Source of the DNA: Pseudomonas putida W15Oct28
Lineage (GTDB): Bacteria > Pseudomonadota > Gammaproteobacteria > Pseudomonadales > Pseudomonadaceae
Assembly (NCBI RefSeq): GCF_000708715.2
Contig: NZ_JENB01000002.1
Location: 124,001-188,000 of the forward strand
DNA: 64,000 nt
Direction of reading: 5' to 3'
Shown: piece after piece, positions 28,601-37,302 of the stretch
Numbering within the stretch: position 1 is the first letter of the stretch
Layout: each line of letters opens with the position of its first letter
The notes under the pieces: model-generated
The model's input: only the letters and a program-made list of their open reading frames with translations
Database searches by the model: none
What the model was told of the DNA's origin: nothing
Made by a program: the position numbers and the translations under genes

Positions 28601-29346
28601 GAACGAATCTGCAGGGTCGCTGGCAGGTGCTCGGCCAACGCCTGCAACTGCCCGCTCAGCGTGGCGTCGAGGTAACCGCTGCTGGTGCCGGCAAGCTTCA
28701 GGGTCTTTTGCAATTCGCCGGTGGCGGTCAGCGCCAGCTGCCAGGGTTTGCCGTCTACGGCGGGCAGTTGCAGCTGCGCCTGGAGTTGCACTGGCCAGTC
28801 ACCTTCGGGCTGCAGGTCGCCCTGCAGGTTCAGTTGCAGGTCATCGCGCTGCAGGTGCAGGCTGTCGATGCGCATCCCGGTGCCGGTCCAGTGCGCCGCC
28901 AGTTGCAAGTGACCCAGCAGGTCGCTGCCATCCAGCCGCAGTTGGCCGACCTTGACCTCGCCCAGCTCGATGGCCAGCGGCAAGCGCAGCGCTGGCAACT
29001 GCAGCGGGCCGCTGTCAGCCGGCTCGGCACTTGGCGCAAAGGCCATGTCGATGCGTTGTGCCTGCAACCGGTCGATGCACAACGTGCCGCGCATCAGGCA
29101 GGCGGGCGACCAGGCCAGTAGCGGTGCCTGCACCTCTACCGTGCTGCCACCGTCGGCCCAGCGCAGCATGCTGGCCTGCCAGCTGCCCGCCAGGCGGCCC
29201 TGGAAATCGGCCACATCAAGCCCAGGCACCTTGCCCAGCGCCCAGCGGCTGCCAGCCTCGGTACCCAGCAGCAGGCCCAGCGCCAGGCCCAGGCTCGCGA
29301 CTAGCCCGAGCAGGCCCAGCAGAATGTATTTGATCACGCGTTTCAC
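25672..29346 (-). CDS. tamB: Translocation and assembly module protein TamB
   Basis: The 1224-residue protein has an N-terminal membrane anchor (YILLGLLGLVASLGLALGLLLG) and a long repetitive beta-rich, AsmA-like periplasmic bridge of DxxL/G units. It ends in the TamB domain (about 880-1224), with IRLSGSAEQPTTKVFSEPAM and EQALSYLVLGRPL. It works with TamA in outer-membrane protein insertion and in anterograde phospholipid transport. The start is GTG, overlapping the tamA stop by four bases, so the genes are translationally coupled. Confidence 0.95.
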   Translation of the reverse strand: MKRVIKYILLGLLGLVASLGLALGLLLGTEAGSRWALGKVPGLDVADFQGRLAGSWQASMLRWADGGSTVEVQAPLLAWSPACLMRGTLCIDRLQAQRIDMAFAPSAEPADSGPLQLPALRLPLAIELGEVKVGQLRLDGSDLLGHLQLAAHWTGTGMRIDSLHLQRDDLQLNLQGDLQPEGDWPVQLQAQLQLPAVDGKPWQLALTATGELQKTLKLAGTSSGYLDATLSGQLQALAEHLPATLQIRSAAFKPAGSLPDTLQLNQLKLDAKGDLLKGYQLSGTASLPAEQSPIALALSGLVDSKGARLDALDLAASDTQRVKLQATADWQQGLTADAQLDWQDFPWLRLYPLETPPEVTLKRFNTQVHYRDGNYQGTFKGDLDGPAGAFSLASPFEGDLTQVKLPQLALTAGQGKAAGSVAVRFADTLAWDVDLQLSALDPAYWLAELPGTLAGPLRSKGEMKGEVLTLDAQLDLKGRLRGQPAVFKAEAQGAGQSWTLGALAIQLGDNRINGSGSLQQRLAGRIDLDLPRLGQLWPRLQGQVKGRLDVAGTLQAPQGTLTLQGQRLAQAENRLQQLDLDARLDNAQRGVIELKATGIHLGDTALGTLQANGKGDIRQQALTLALDGPQLKLDLGLDGQLNKGDWRGRLASGRIQAGGQDWQLQAPARLQRLASGQLDFGAHCWRSGQASLCGDDQRLAPEPRLRYHLKQFPLDSLAQWLPKDFAWQGLLNADINLDIPASGPKGNIVIDASGGTLRVRDKGRWVDFPYQALRVDSTLAPRRIDTRLAFRGERLGELNVNTRLDPLGKNKPLSGDFRLAGLDLSVARPFVPMVERLAGQLNGSGQLSGTLLAPQVNGNLMLSGGEVSGAELPASLEDLSLQALIAGEQVQLNGNWRSGDAGRGQLSGNLTWGQALGMDLRLQGQQLPVTVEPYATLEVAPDLTLRLIDDKLAVTGKVQVPKGKITVRELPPSTVKVSDDTVIVGHQTEEGKPPMAMAMDIDVEVGRDKLSFSGFGLTANLLGHVHIGDNLDTRGELSLADGRYRAYGQRLTIRRARLLFAGPIDQPYLDIEAIRTVDDVIAGIRLSGSAEQPTTKVFSEPAMSQEQALSYLVLGRPLGNSGEDNNMLAEAALGLGLAGSAGITGSLASSLGIDDFQLDTEGSGNSTSVVASGNITEKLSLRYGVGVFEPANTIALRYKLSKKVYLEAASGLASSLDIFYKRDF

Positions 29347-31085
29347 AGCTCAGGCCCCATGGAAAAGTGCAGGCGAATGCCCCCTTCGTCATCCAGCGCC
29401 TTGGCCAGGTCCAGGCGCAACGGCCCGACCGGCGAGACCCAGCGCACACCAAAACCGACACCGGTCTTGAGGCTAGGCAACTCAAGGTTGTTGAACGAGT
29501 TACCCTGGTCGACAAACGTCGCGATCCGCCACTTTTCGGTTAGCGAATACTGGTACTCGACACTGCCGGCCACCATGTAGCGCCCGCCGATGCGGTCGCC
29601 ATCGCTGTTCTTCGGCGACAGGGTCTGGTAGTCGTAGCCACGCACGCTCTGGTCGCCACCGGCGAAGAAGCGCAGCGACGGCGGAATGTTGTTCTTGAAG
29701 CCATTGGTCGCGCTGCCGCCAAACTGTACGCGACCCAGCAAGCGGTGGTTCTGGCCCAGTGTGGTCAGGCCCTTGAGCAGTACGTTGCCGTGCAACAGGT
29801 TGGTGTCGGAAACCAGCCCTTCCTTGGCCCCCTGTACATCGAACTGCAGGCGGTAGCCGTTGTGCGGGTCGATGCGGTTGTCACTGCGCAGGAAGGAATA
29901 GCTCACGCCAGGCATCAGCAGGTTGCTCAGCCCGGAATCGTCACCCAGGCGATACTCCTCGCGCTGGTACTTGAGCGAAATGACCCGCTGCCAGCCGCTG
30001 GGCAGCTTGCTGTGCCACTCGGGGCCGACTGTCAGCAGTTTGCTGAGGGTATCGGTACCGGCAAGCTCCTCGTTCTGGTAGCCGCCGGCAAAGCGCAATT
30101 TGTCGGTCAGTGGCGGGTCGAGGGGGATGTCGTACCACAGGCCAACGTTCTGCCGGGGTGCCGACAGCTCGGTTTCCCAACCATAACTGTGGCCCTGCGG
30201 GTTGACCCAATGGCGGGTCCAGTTGGCCTTGCCACGCGGACCGACGTCGGTCGAGAAGCCCAGGCCCAGGCCCATTGTGCGTGGCTTGCGGGTTTCCAGG
30301 CGGACATCCACCGGGATTTCTTCACCCACGGCGGCGGTGGGCGCAGCATCCACCCGCACGCCTTCGAAATAACCGCTCGATTGCAGGTCATTGTTGAGTT
30401 CGGCAATCAGTTCCGAGTCGTAGGGGGTGCCCGGCTTGAACGACACCATGCGCTGCAGCAGGTCGTCGTCCAGCGGCGTGTCGCCGCCGAAGGTGACGGC
30501 GCCCAGGTGATAGCGCGGGCCACTCTGGTAGACCAGTTCAATATCGGCCACACCGGCCTGCGGATCGACCGCCAGGCGCTGACGGTTGAAGCGGCCACTG
30601 AAAAAACCGTAGCGCGACGCCTGGTTCTGGATCAGCCGCTTGGCATCTTCGTAATGGCCGTGGTTGAGTTGTTCGCCTGGGCGCAGCGCTTTGCTGTCGG
30701 GCACGCGAAAGGCCTTCATTTCGCTGGCCGGGCCTTCGATGCGCACGGTCACGTTGCGCAGGCGAATCGGCTCGCCCGGGTTGATGCTGAGGATCAGTTG
30801 CGGGGAATGGTCTGCATCTTTGGGGGGCTTGACCTCGGAATCGATCTGCGCCTGGTAGTAGCCAAGTGCCTGCGCGGCTTTGCGCGCCTGCTCCTCTGCC
30901 CCGCGACTGAAGCGTAACAATGCTTCTTCATCGCGGTCACCAAGGGTGCCTATATAGCCTTCGACATTGGCCTTGAGCGCTTTGTTGGCTGGTTTTACCT
31001 TCACCAGCAACTCGCTCTGGCCCCATGCTGCGAAACTGGCGGCCCAGAAAACCAGGCCCCAGGTCAATCTTCCTGAATACGTCAT
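29343..31085 (-). CDS. tamA: Translocation and assembly module protein TamA (Omp85)
   Basis: The 580-residue protein has a signal peptide (MTYSGRLTWGLVFWAASFAAWG), three POTRA domains (about 25-265), and a 16-strand Omp85 barrel from ~270. The barrel has the lid-lock motif RFFAGGDQSVRGYDYQTL and the C-terminal GFGVRWVSPVGPLRLDLA, ending near HFSMGPEL. It lies in the outer membrane and pairs with TamB. It is first of the tamAB operon; 52 bases separate its start from the stop of the acetyltransferase gene upstream. Confidence 0.95.
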   Translation of the reverse strand: MTYSGRLTWGLVFWAASFAAWGQSELLVKVKPANKALKANVEGYIGTLGDRDEEALLRFSRGAEEQARKAAQALGYYQAQIDSEVKPPKDADHSPQLILSINPGEPIRLRNVTVRIEGPASEMKAFRVPDSKALRPGEQLNHGHYEDAKRLIQNQASRYGFFSGRFNRQRLAVDPQAGVADIELVYQSGPRYHLGAVTFGGDTPLDDDLLQRMVSFKPGTPYDSELIAELNNDLQSSGYFEGVRVDAAPTAAVGEEIPVDVRLETRKPRTMGLGLGFSTDVGPRGKANWTRHWVNPQGHSYGWETELSAPRQNVGLWYDIPLDPPLTDKLRFAGGYQNEELAGTDTLSKLLTVGPEWHSKLPSGWQRVISLKYQREEYRLGDDSGLSNLLMPGVSYSFLRSDNRIDPHNGYRLQFDVQGAKEGLVSDTNLLHGNVLLKGLTTLGQNHRLLGRVQFGGSATNGFKNNIPPSLRFFAGGDQSVRGYDYQTLSPKNSDGDRIGGRYMVAGSVEYQYSLTEKWRIATFVDQGNSFNNLELPSLKTGVGFGVRWVSPVGPLRLDLAKALDDEGGIRLHFSMGPEL

Positions 31086-31137
31086 GCGGCGAATGCTACC
31101 AGAGCCAGGCGCTCAAGGGAGCCGCCTGGCGGGATGT

Positions 31138-31788
31138 TCAGGCAAAAGTGGAGTTTGAAGCGACGGGATTGGGATGGAAGAACACCCGCTCCCGGATCGG
31201 CCCTACGGCGACCTCGCCGATTTCTTCATAACCCTGCCGCTGGTAGAAGGCCAGGTAATGCTCGTTGCCGGTGTCCAGCACCACGCCCTGGGTGCCGGGG
31301 TCGTCCGCGCACCAGTCGTGCACGGCCTGTAGCAATTGCTCACCGTAATGCTTGCCCTGAAATTGCGGGTGTACCCCCAGCAATGGCAACACATGCACCT
31401 GATCGGTTGGCAGGCAGGTGGCCAGGGCGGCCTGGTAGTCCATGTAGCGCCGCGTGCAGCGCGGGCCAGTGCCCAAGATCATGCGCAGGCGCCAGGCCCA
31501 GCTGTCGGCCACGCCCAGCCGGCGCATCGGCGGCACGATCAGGGCCAGGGCAATCAGGCGGTCGTCGACCAGCAGGCCGATGGCAGGTAATTGCAGGTAG
31601 AAGTGCTGGCGCACCCATTCGCGCACCATCACCCGCAAGCGTCGCTCATACCCCGGACGCTGGGCTTCGAAAATATAGGCAAAGGTGGGTTCGTGGCGGT
31701 AGGCGTTGTACAGCAGCGAACGCGCCTCGCGGCTGTAGCCATCATCGAGCAGGCAGACATGGGCGGGAGCGGCAGTGGTTTCGGGCAT
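31138..31788 (-). CDS. GNAT-family N-acetyltransferase
   Basis: The 216-residue protein has acetyl-CoA motif A visible as LLGVHPQFQGKHYGEQLLQ (R/Q-x-x-G-x-G/A) near residue 138, and GVVLDTGNEHYLAFYQRQGYEEIGE as motif B. The acceptor is unknown. GGAGG precedes the ATG. It is upstream of tamA on the same strand with a short gap, so it may share a transcript. Confidence 0.82.
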   Translation of the reverse strand: MPETTAAPAHVCLLDDGYSREARSLLYNAYRHEPTFAYIFEAQRPGYERRLRVMVREWVRQHFYLQLPAIGLLVDDRLIALALIVPPMRRLGVADSWAWRLRMILGTGPRCTRRYMDYQAALATCLPTDQVHVLPLLGVHPQFQGKHYGEQLLQAVHDWCADDPGTQGVVLDTGNEHYLAFYQRQGYEEIGEVAVGPIRERVFFHPNPVASNSTFA

Positions 31789-31950
31789 TGCGGGAAAACC
31801 TCCTGGAATGGGCGTACAGTGCCTTGGAGGTGCTCCACCGCGCTTCGTTCACCCCCTACAGCACGTTAGCAGCAGGCTGCATAAGCCGCCACGCTGGTGA
31901 TGTGGGGCGATGTCGGCTAGCATCCCGCCTTTTACCGGGATTGTCTTTCC

Positions 31951-32763
31951 ATGAAGATCGTCTGTTTCAACATCAACGGCCTGCGAGCCCGCCCGCACCA
32001 GCTGGCAGCGCTGATCGAAAAGCACCAGCCGGACGTGATCGGCCTGCAGGAAACCAAGGTCAGCGACGATCAGTTCCCGCTCGCCGACGTGCAGGCGCTG
32101 GGTTACCACGTGCACTACCACGGCCAGAAAGGCCACTACGGCGTGGCCCTGCTGTCGCGCCAGGCACCGCTGAGCCTGCACAAAGGCTTTGCCACCGACG
32201 AAGAAGACGCCCAGCGCCGCTTCATCTGGGGCACCTTCGCCGATGCCGATGGCAACCCCATCACCATCATGAACGGCTACTTCCCCCAGGGCGAAAGCCG
32301 CGACCACCCCACCAAGTTCCCGGCCAAGCAGCGCTTCTACAGTGACCTGCAGGCACTGCTGGAAGGCCAGTTCCGCAACGACCAGCCACTGCTGGTGATG
32401 GGCGACATGAACATCTCGCCGCAGGACTGCGATATCGGCATCGGCCCAGAGAACGCCAAGCGCTGGCTGAAGACCGGCAAGTGCAGCTTCCTGCCGGAAG
32501 AGCGCGAGTGGATGGAGCGTTTGAAAGGCTGGGGCCTGGTTGACAGCTTCCGCCACCTGTACCCGGACGTGAGCGACCGTTTCAGCTGGTTCGACTACCG
32601 CAGCCGTGGTTTCGAGGACGATCCCAAACGTGGCTTGCGCATCGACCTGATCATGGCCTCGCAGCACCTGGTGCCGCGGATCAAGGCAGCGGGCGTGGAC
32701 TATGAACTGCGTGGGATGGAAAAGCCGTCGGACCATGCGCCGATCTGGCTCGAACTGAGCTGA
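31951..32763 (+). CDS. xthA: Exodeoxyribonuclease III
   Basis: The 270-residue endonuclease/exonuclease/phosphatase-fold enzyme has N7 ([10 protein letters not shown]), E34 (LQETKV), [11 protein letters not shown] (Asp/Asn pair) near 151, and the catalytic Asp-His end [10 protein letters not shown]. Length and motifs fit class II AP endonuclease XthA, which acts in base excision repair. The Shine-Dalgarno is weak. It is divergent from the acetyltransferase and convergent with the anti-sigma gene across a REP doublet. Confidence 0.93.
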   Translation: MKIVCFNINGLRARPHQLAALIEKHQPDVIGLQETKVSDDQFPLADVQALGYHVHYHGQKGHYGVALLSRQAPLSLHKGFATDEEDAQRRFIWGTFADADGNPITIMNGYFPQGESRDHPTKFPAKQRFYSDLQALLEGQFRNDQPLLVMGDMNISPQDCDIGIGPENAKRWLKTGKCSFLPEEREWMERLKGWGLVDSFRHLYPDVSDRFSWFDYRSRGFEDDPKRGLRIDLIMASQHLVPRIKAAGVDYELRGMEKPSDHAPIWLELS

Positions 32764-32804
32764 TTGCCGGGGCCCTATAGCCCCATCAACAGCCACCTCC
32801 GTCC

Positions 32805-32923
32805 CTGTGGGAGCGGCCTTGTGTCGCGATAGGGCTGCATCGCAGCCCCAGCAATCTAGACGTTGACGCAAAAATCCTGGGGCCGCTGCGCGGCCCTATC
32901 GCGACACAAGGCCGCTCCCACAG
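32805..32923. repeat. Paired REP element, long spacer variant
   Basis: Arms GTGGGAGCGGCCTTGTGTCG (continuing CGATAGGGC) and the complement are separated by about 55 bases. It lies between the convergent xthA and anti-sigma stops. Confidence 0.83.
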
Positions 32924-32952
32924 ACTGTGTGTGCCGCTTTCGACCTCCGCAC

Positions 32953-33705
32953 TCACAACCCCAACCGCAACGCCTCCCCCACCCCTGCCCCACGCACATC
33001 GTCCGCCGCGCTGACCAGGGCAAAGTTGTAAGCCCCATGCGACCAGTACCGCGCCTCCAGCTGGCCATCGACCCGCTGCCCGTTTGGCATGCGCCGATAA
33101 AGGTCGCCCGGTGAGCGCAGGAACAGGCTGATGCGCTGACCCCTGCCATCTTCAAACACCAGCAGTGCCGCCGGCCCCTGCTCGTTGCTGAGCAAGCGCG
33201 CCCCCACCGGTTTGAAGCCATAGCCCGCCAGGTCCGGCAATTGGCCCACACGGCTGAAATGCCGCCCCAGCCAGTCGCGCAACTGCCTTGGGTCGCTGGC
33301 CTGGATATCCAGCGCCTCGCTGCCGGCAAACAAACGGTGCGCCTGGACGGCATCGGCCATGGGCAGGTCGGCCCGTGCCAGGGTCGCATCGCGTACCTGC
33401 CAGCCGCCCAGCCCTCCCACACCCAATGCCAGCATCACCACCGCCGCCGCGGCCCAGCGCCGCTGCCGACGCTGGCGTAATTGCCGACGCAACCGCCCAA
33501 GGTCCAACTGCGCCGCCCCGGGCAGTTCGCCCAATCCGGCCAGCGCCGTACGCAGCCGCCGGGCATCGGCGCGCCAGCCCTCCACACGTTCCGCAGCTTG
33601 CGGGTTAGCCGCCAGCCAGGCCTGCACCTCGGCCCGGCGCACAGGCTCCAGGCGCTCATCGACGTAAGCGTGCAATTCGTCTTCGCTGGGGATCAGACGC
33701 GTCAT
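32953..33705 (-). CDS. Membrane anti-sigma factor
   Basis: The 250-residue protein has an N-terminal cytosolic helical domain of the anti-sigma type (SEDELHAYVDERLEP), without an HxxxCxxC zinc motif. A single membrane segment lies near 84-103 (AAAAVVMLALGVGGLGGW), followed by a periplasmic domain of ~140 residues. It overlaps the sigma gene by four bases, so its role as partner follows from both sequence and context. It should hold the sigma factor inactive until a periplasmic or oxidative signal arrives. Confidence 0.85.
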   Translation of the reverse strand: MTRLIPSEDELHAYVDERLEPVRRAEVQAWLAANPQAAERVEGWRADARRLRTALAGLGELPGAAQLDLGRLRRQLRQRRQRRWAAAAVVMLALGVGGLGGWQVRDATLARADLPMADAVQAHRLFAGSEALDIQASDPRQLRDWLGRHFSRVGQLPDLAGYGFKPVGARLLSNEQGPAALLVFEDGRGQRISLFLRSPGDLYRRMPNGQRVDGQLEARYWSHGAYNFALVSAADDVRGAGVGEALRLGL

Positions 33706-34223
33706 TTCAGTCTCCGCAAGGCCGGGGGCTGGGGGTTGCCCTCGGTCAGTTCGCGCAAGGCACTGCGGGCGCGCGAAAGGCGCGACATCACAGTGCCGAT
33801 GGGGATGCCCAAGGCCTGGGCGGCTTCCTTGTAACTCAAGCCTTCGATGCTGATCAGCAGCAACAAGGCGCGCTGTTCGGCCGTCAGCCGGGCAAATGCC
33901 TTCAAGTCGGCCTGGGCCAGGACAATGGCCTCAAGGTTGGCCCCGATCGGCTCCTCCTCCCGCTCGGCACGGCCGAACCAGGACAGCCAGCGCGCATGCA
34001 GGCGATCGCGGCGCTTACCATCAAGGAACAGCCGATAGAGGATGGTAAACAGCCAGGCCCGCAGCGCCTCGGCGTCGCGTTGCTGGTCGCGTCGGCTCAG
34101 GGCTCGCTCGACCGTGGCCTGCACCAGGTCATCGGCGCTGCCCGGTTCGCGGGTCAGCCACACGGCAAAGCGGCGCAGGCGGGCCAGCAGCTCGCGCCAC
34201 TGGTGGTCGTCCAGATCGTGCAT
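33702..34223 (-). CDS. ECF RNA polymerase sigma factor
   Basis: The 173-residue sigma-70 group 4 protein has region 2 (DDLVQATVERALSRRDQQRD, LRAWLFTILYRLFLDGKRR) and region 4 (LLLISIEGLSYKEAAQALGIPIGTVMSRLSRAR). It is divergent from the catalase-like gene. Both operons carry a GGAATA-N15-CGTC promoter in the 123-base gap, which predicts autoregulation and control of the peroxidase/cytochrome pair. The RBS is weak, and low basal expression would suit an ECF switch. Confidence 0.9.
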   Translation of the reverse strand: MHDLDDHQWRELLARLRRFAVWLTREPGSADDLVQATVERALSRRDQQRDAEALRAWLFTILYRLFLDGKRRDRLHARWLSWFGRAEREEEPIGANLEAIVLAQADLKAFARLTAEQRALLLLISIEGLSYKEAAQALGIPIGTVMSRLSRARSALRELTEGNPQPPALRRLK

Positions 34224-34262
34224 GGCAAAGTCCCGGCCTTTGAAGTAGTCATTGTAAAGGCA

Positions 34263-34287
34263 GACGCCTGCCAGGAAATTCTATTCC
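34263..34287 (-). promoter_or_regulatory. ECF-type promoter of the sigma/anti-sigma operon
   Basis: On the minus strand GGAATA is followed after exactly 15 bases by CGTC. The GGAAT/CGTC pair is the usual ECF signature. It points toward the sigma gene, with a leader of about 35-40 bases. Confidence 0.7.
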
Positions 34288-34294
34288 CGCCGAT

Positions 34295-34319
34295 GGAATA
34301 AATTTATCCCTGCCCCGTC
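34295..34319 (+). promoter_or_regulatory. ECF-type promoter of the catalase/cytochrome b561 operon
   Basis: GGAATA, 15 bases, CGTC: the same elements and spacing as the opposing promoter seven bases away. It directs transcription into the catalase-like gene. Confidence 0.72.
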
Positions 34320-34346
34320 GTACTGGCACATTCACCAAACCGGACG

Positions 34347-35399
34347 ATGACCATGAACTCACCTTTGCACGGCCCGGCCAAAGCCTTGCGCCTGGCCGCC
34401 ATCGGCGCCGTGATGCTGGCCGCAGGCGCCGGCTTTGCCTATGCCGCCGGCTGGCTCGGCGAAACCCGGCTGACGCCACAACGCATCATTGACACCTTCG
34501 AGGCCCAGGCCGGGCATTACCCAGGCTACCGGAAGAACCACGCCAAGGGCCTGTGCGTCAGCGGCTACTTCCAGGCCAGCGGGCAAGCCGCCAACCTGTC
34601 CACGGCGCGCGTCTTCAGCCAGACGCGCGTGCCGGTGATCGGCCGCTTCGCCATCGGCGGCGCCAACCCGTTCGCCCCGGACACCGGCATACCCGTGCGC
34701 AGCCTGGCCATTCAGCTGAGCACCGACGACGGGCAGGTCTGGCGCACCGGCATGAACAACCCACCGGTGCTGGCAATCAGCACGCCGCAAGGCTTCTACG
34801 AGCAAGTACTGGCGAACACGCCAGACCCGGCCACCGGCAAACCGAACCCTGCCAGCATGCAGGCGTTCTTCGCAGCCCACCCGGAAAGTGCGGCGTTTCG
34901 CCAATGGGCGGCGGGCTACAAGCCCAGCAACAGCTTCGCCAGCACGCAATACCACAGCATCAATGCCTTTCACCTGATCGACGCAGGCGGCGCGCGCCAC
35001 CCGGTGCGCTGGCAGCTTGAGCCACAAACCGCATTTGCCGCGCTGCCTACCCAGATCGATGACAAACAGTTTCTCCAACACGACCTGCAACAACGCCTGG
35101 CCCAAGGCCCGTTGCGCTGGACCCTTCGCCTGGTGCTGGCCGAGCCCGGGGATGCGGTGGACGACCCTGCCCGGCCCTGGCCTGCCGAGCGGCGCAGCGT
35201 AGATGCCGGCACCCTGGTGCTGGAACAGGTTGACGCCCCTGAACAGGGGGCATGCGGCGACCTCAACTTCGACCCGTTGATCCTGCCCCGAGGCATGGAG
35301 GCATCTGCCGACCCAATCCTCGCCGCCCGTTCGGCTGCCTACTCGGAATCGTTCAACCGCCGCAGCCGTGAATCGCTCAGCACCGGAGCCCGCCCATGA
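34347..35399 (+). CDS. Catalase-family peroxidase (SrpA-like), exported
   Basis: The 350-residue small catalase-fold protein has an N-terminal membrane/signal segment (AIGAVMLAAGAGFAYAAGWL), distal His H65 (YRKNHAKGLCVSGYF) and the proximal heme Tyr Y332 with R328 (ARSAAYSESF). It lacks the full-length catalase C-terminal regions, so peroxidase rather than strong catalase activity is likely. It overlaps the downstream cytochrome b561 gene by four bases. Together they suggest a periplasmic peroxide-reducing system fed with electrons from the membrane. Confidence 0.88.
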   Translation: MTMNSPLHGPAKALRLAAIGAVMLAAGAGFAYAAGWLGETRLTPQRIIDTFEAQAGHYPGYRKNHAKGLCVSGYFQASGQAANLSTARVFSQTRVPVIGRFAIGGANPFAPDTGIPVRSLAIQLSTDDGQVWRTGMNNPPVLAISTPQGFYEQVLANTPDPATGKPNPASMQAFFAAHPESAAFRQWAAGYKPSNSFASTQYHSINAFHLIDAGGARHPVRWQLEPQTAFAALPTQIDDKQFLQHDLQQRLAQGPLRWTLRLVLAEPGDAVDDPARPWPAERRSVDAGTLVLEQVDAPEQGACGDLNFDPLILPRGMEASADPILAARSAAYSESFNRRSRESLSTGARP

Positions 35400-35929
35400 A
35401 ACCCGAAGCCTTCCACCCTTTCGCCCGCCTGCTGCACTGGCTGATGGCCGTGATGATCCTGGCCATGCTGTTCATTGGTGTGACCATGGTTACCGACCTG
35501 TCGCTACGACACCCGGTGCTGATCGGGCTGCACAAGGCCACAGGCCTGGCACTGCTGGTGCTGGTAGTGCTGCGCATCGGCGTGCGCCTGGCCGTACCTC
35601 ACCCACCCTTGCCGCGAGACCTGCCACCCCTGCAGCGCTGGGCCGCCGGGGCCTCGCACTTGCTGCTCTACGGCCTGATGCTGGCCATGCCGCTACTGGG
35701 CTGGGCCATGCTATCGGCCGGCGACTACCCTCGCCCGCTGGGCTTGCCCGCCATCGCCCCGCACAACCTGCAACTGTATGCCGTGTTGCGCCTGGCGCAC
35801 GGCTGGGCCGGTTACCTGCTGTTCGCCACGGTGCTGGTGCATGTGGGTGCAGCCTTGATGCACGCATGGGTGCGCCGCGACGGCGTGTTGCGTAGCATGT
35901 GGCCTGGCCCCCTGCGCCGCAGCGAATGA
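35396..35929 (+). CDS. Cytochrome b561 (di-heme membrane cytochrome)
   Basis: The 177-residue protein has four membrane segments and conserved His in FARLLHWLMAVM, LIGLHKATGLA, and LAHGWAGYLLFATVLVHVGAAL, the ligands of two b-hemes. It transfers electrons from quinol. The four-base overlap with the catalase-like gene indicates obligate co-expression, so it is probably the electron donor. It ends the ECF-controlled operon. Confidence 0.9.
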   Translation: MKPEAFHPFARLLHWLMAVMILAMLFIGVTMVTDLSLRHPVLIGLHKATGLALLVLVVLRIGVRLAVPHPPLPRDLPPLQRWAAGASHLLLYGLMLAMPLLGWAMLSAGDYPRPLGLPAIAPHNLQLYAVLRLAHGWAGYLLFATVLVHVGAALMHAWVRRDGVLRSMWPGPLRRSE

Positions 35930-35958
35930 CCTGCAGCAGCACAGGGCATTCGACAATC

Positions 35959-35977
35959 AATAATGATTCTTAATAAG
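35959..35977 (+). promoter_or_regulatory. Possible Fur box upstream of MFS gene
   Basis: The 19-mer containing ATAATGAT matches the Fur consensus at 12 of 19 positions by my hand alignment. It lies about 40 bases before the MFS start. This would fit an iron- or siderophore-related exporter, but the right half is weak. Confidence 0.3.
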
Positions 35978-36015
35978 ATCGGCTTTCTTTTTGCCGTACT
36001 GCCCTGGACTGCCCT

Positions 36016-37221
36016 ATGAACGTCGCAAAGGATCCTGCAACCCTTAAACCTGCCAGCACCCTGGACTTGCGTCCGCTGCTGCTGGCCAACATGGCCTGTA
36101 CCATGTCGATGATGGCCTTCGTCGCCCTGATCGGCCCGATTGCCCGCCAGCTCGGCATGGCCACCTGGCAGGCCGGCGCCGCCGTGACGGTGGCCGGCGT
36201 GGTCTGGGTGCTGCTGGCCCGGCCCTGGGGCCGTGCGGCAGACCGCCTGGGCCGTCGGCGCATCCTGTTGCTGGGGACCGCCGGCTTCACCCTGGCTTAC
36301 TGGCTGTTATGCCTGTTTGTCGAAGGCGCGCTGCGCTGGCTGCCGGGCGCGACCGCTGCGTTCATCGGCCTGATGGTCGCACGCGGCTGCATCGGCGCCT
36401 TCTATGCTGCTATCCCGGTAGGCTGCAACGCGCTGATCGCCGACCATGTCGAGCCGCAGCGGCGTGCCCGGGCCATGGCTTCGCTGGGGGCGGCCAACGC
36501 TGTCGGCCTGGTAGTGGGGCCGGCGCTGGCGGCGCTGCTGGCGCGGCATAGCCTGAGCCTGCCCTTCCATATCATGTCGCTGCTGCCGGCCAGTGCCTTT
36601 CTGGTGCTGCTGTTCACCCTCAAACCGCAGGCGCTGCCCCACAACTATGCCCCGAGCCCAGTGCGTTTGAACGACCCCCGCCTGCGCCGGCCCTTGCTGG
36701 TAGCGTTCAGCGCCATGCTCAGTGTCACCGTGTCGCAGATCATTGTCGGCTTCTTCGCCCTCGACCGGCTGCACCTGGGCCCTGCAGAAGCTGCCCAGGC
36801 CGCCGGCATCGCTTTGACCACGGTGGGCGTGGCACTGATGCTGTCACAGGTACTGCTGCGCAAACTGGAATGGCCGCCACTTAAAATGATCCGGGTAGGC
36901 GCCACGGTTTCGGCCCTGGGCTTTGCCTGCGGCTCGCTCGCGACCACCGCACCCTGGCTATGGGGCTGCTACTTCGTCGCGGCAGCGGGCATGGGCTTTG
37001 TCTTCCCGTCGTTTTCAGCGCTGGCGGCCAACGCCATGCACGCCTCCGAGCAAGGTGCCACAGCCGGTTCCATTGGTGCCGCCCAGGGCATGGGCGCGGT
37101 GATCGGGCCACTGGCCGGCACCCTGGTGTATGCCCTCGACCCACGCCTGCCATTCCTGGCCGTGGCCGCGCTGTTGCTGCTGGTCGGGCTATGGCCGATG
37201 CCGCGCGAACAGCGTGCCTGA
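36016..37221 (+). CDS. MFS drug/siderophore-type transporter
   Basis: The 401-residue protein has 12 membrane segments. It carries the MFS loop signature GRAADRLGRRRILLLG between TM2 and TM3 and the antiporter-like GAANAVGLVVGPALAALLA in TM5, which favours export. The substrate is unknown. A possible Fur box precedes it. The downstream XRE-cupin gene starts 81 bases past its stop on the same strand. Confidence 0.85.
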   Translation: MNVAKDPATLKPASTLDLRPLLLANMACTMSMMAFVALIGPIARQLGMATWQAGAAVTVAGVVWVLLARPWGRAADRLGRRRILLLGTAGFTLAYWLLCLFVEGALRWLPGATAAFIGLMVARGCIGAFYAAIPVGCNALIADHVEPQRRARAMASLGAANAVGLVVGPALAALLARHSLSLPFHIMSLLPASAFLVLLFTLKPQALPHNYAPSPVRLNDPRLRRPLLVAFSAMLSVTVSQIIVGFFALDRLHLGPAEAAQAAGIALTTVGVALMLSQVLLRKLEWPPLKMIRVGATVSALGFACGSLATTAPWLWGCYFVAAAGMGFVFPSFSALAANAMHASEQGATAGSIGAAQGMGAVIGPLAGTLVYALDPRLPFLAVAALLLLVGLWPMPREQRA

Positions 37222-37302
37222 GAAGCACAGCGCGCAAGCGTGCAGAGTGTGTTTTAATGCGCGTCGCTCATTATTTTTTACACCTCTGATTACAAGGCGG
37301 CT

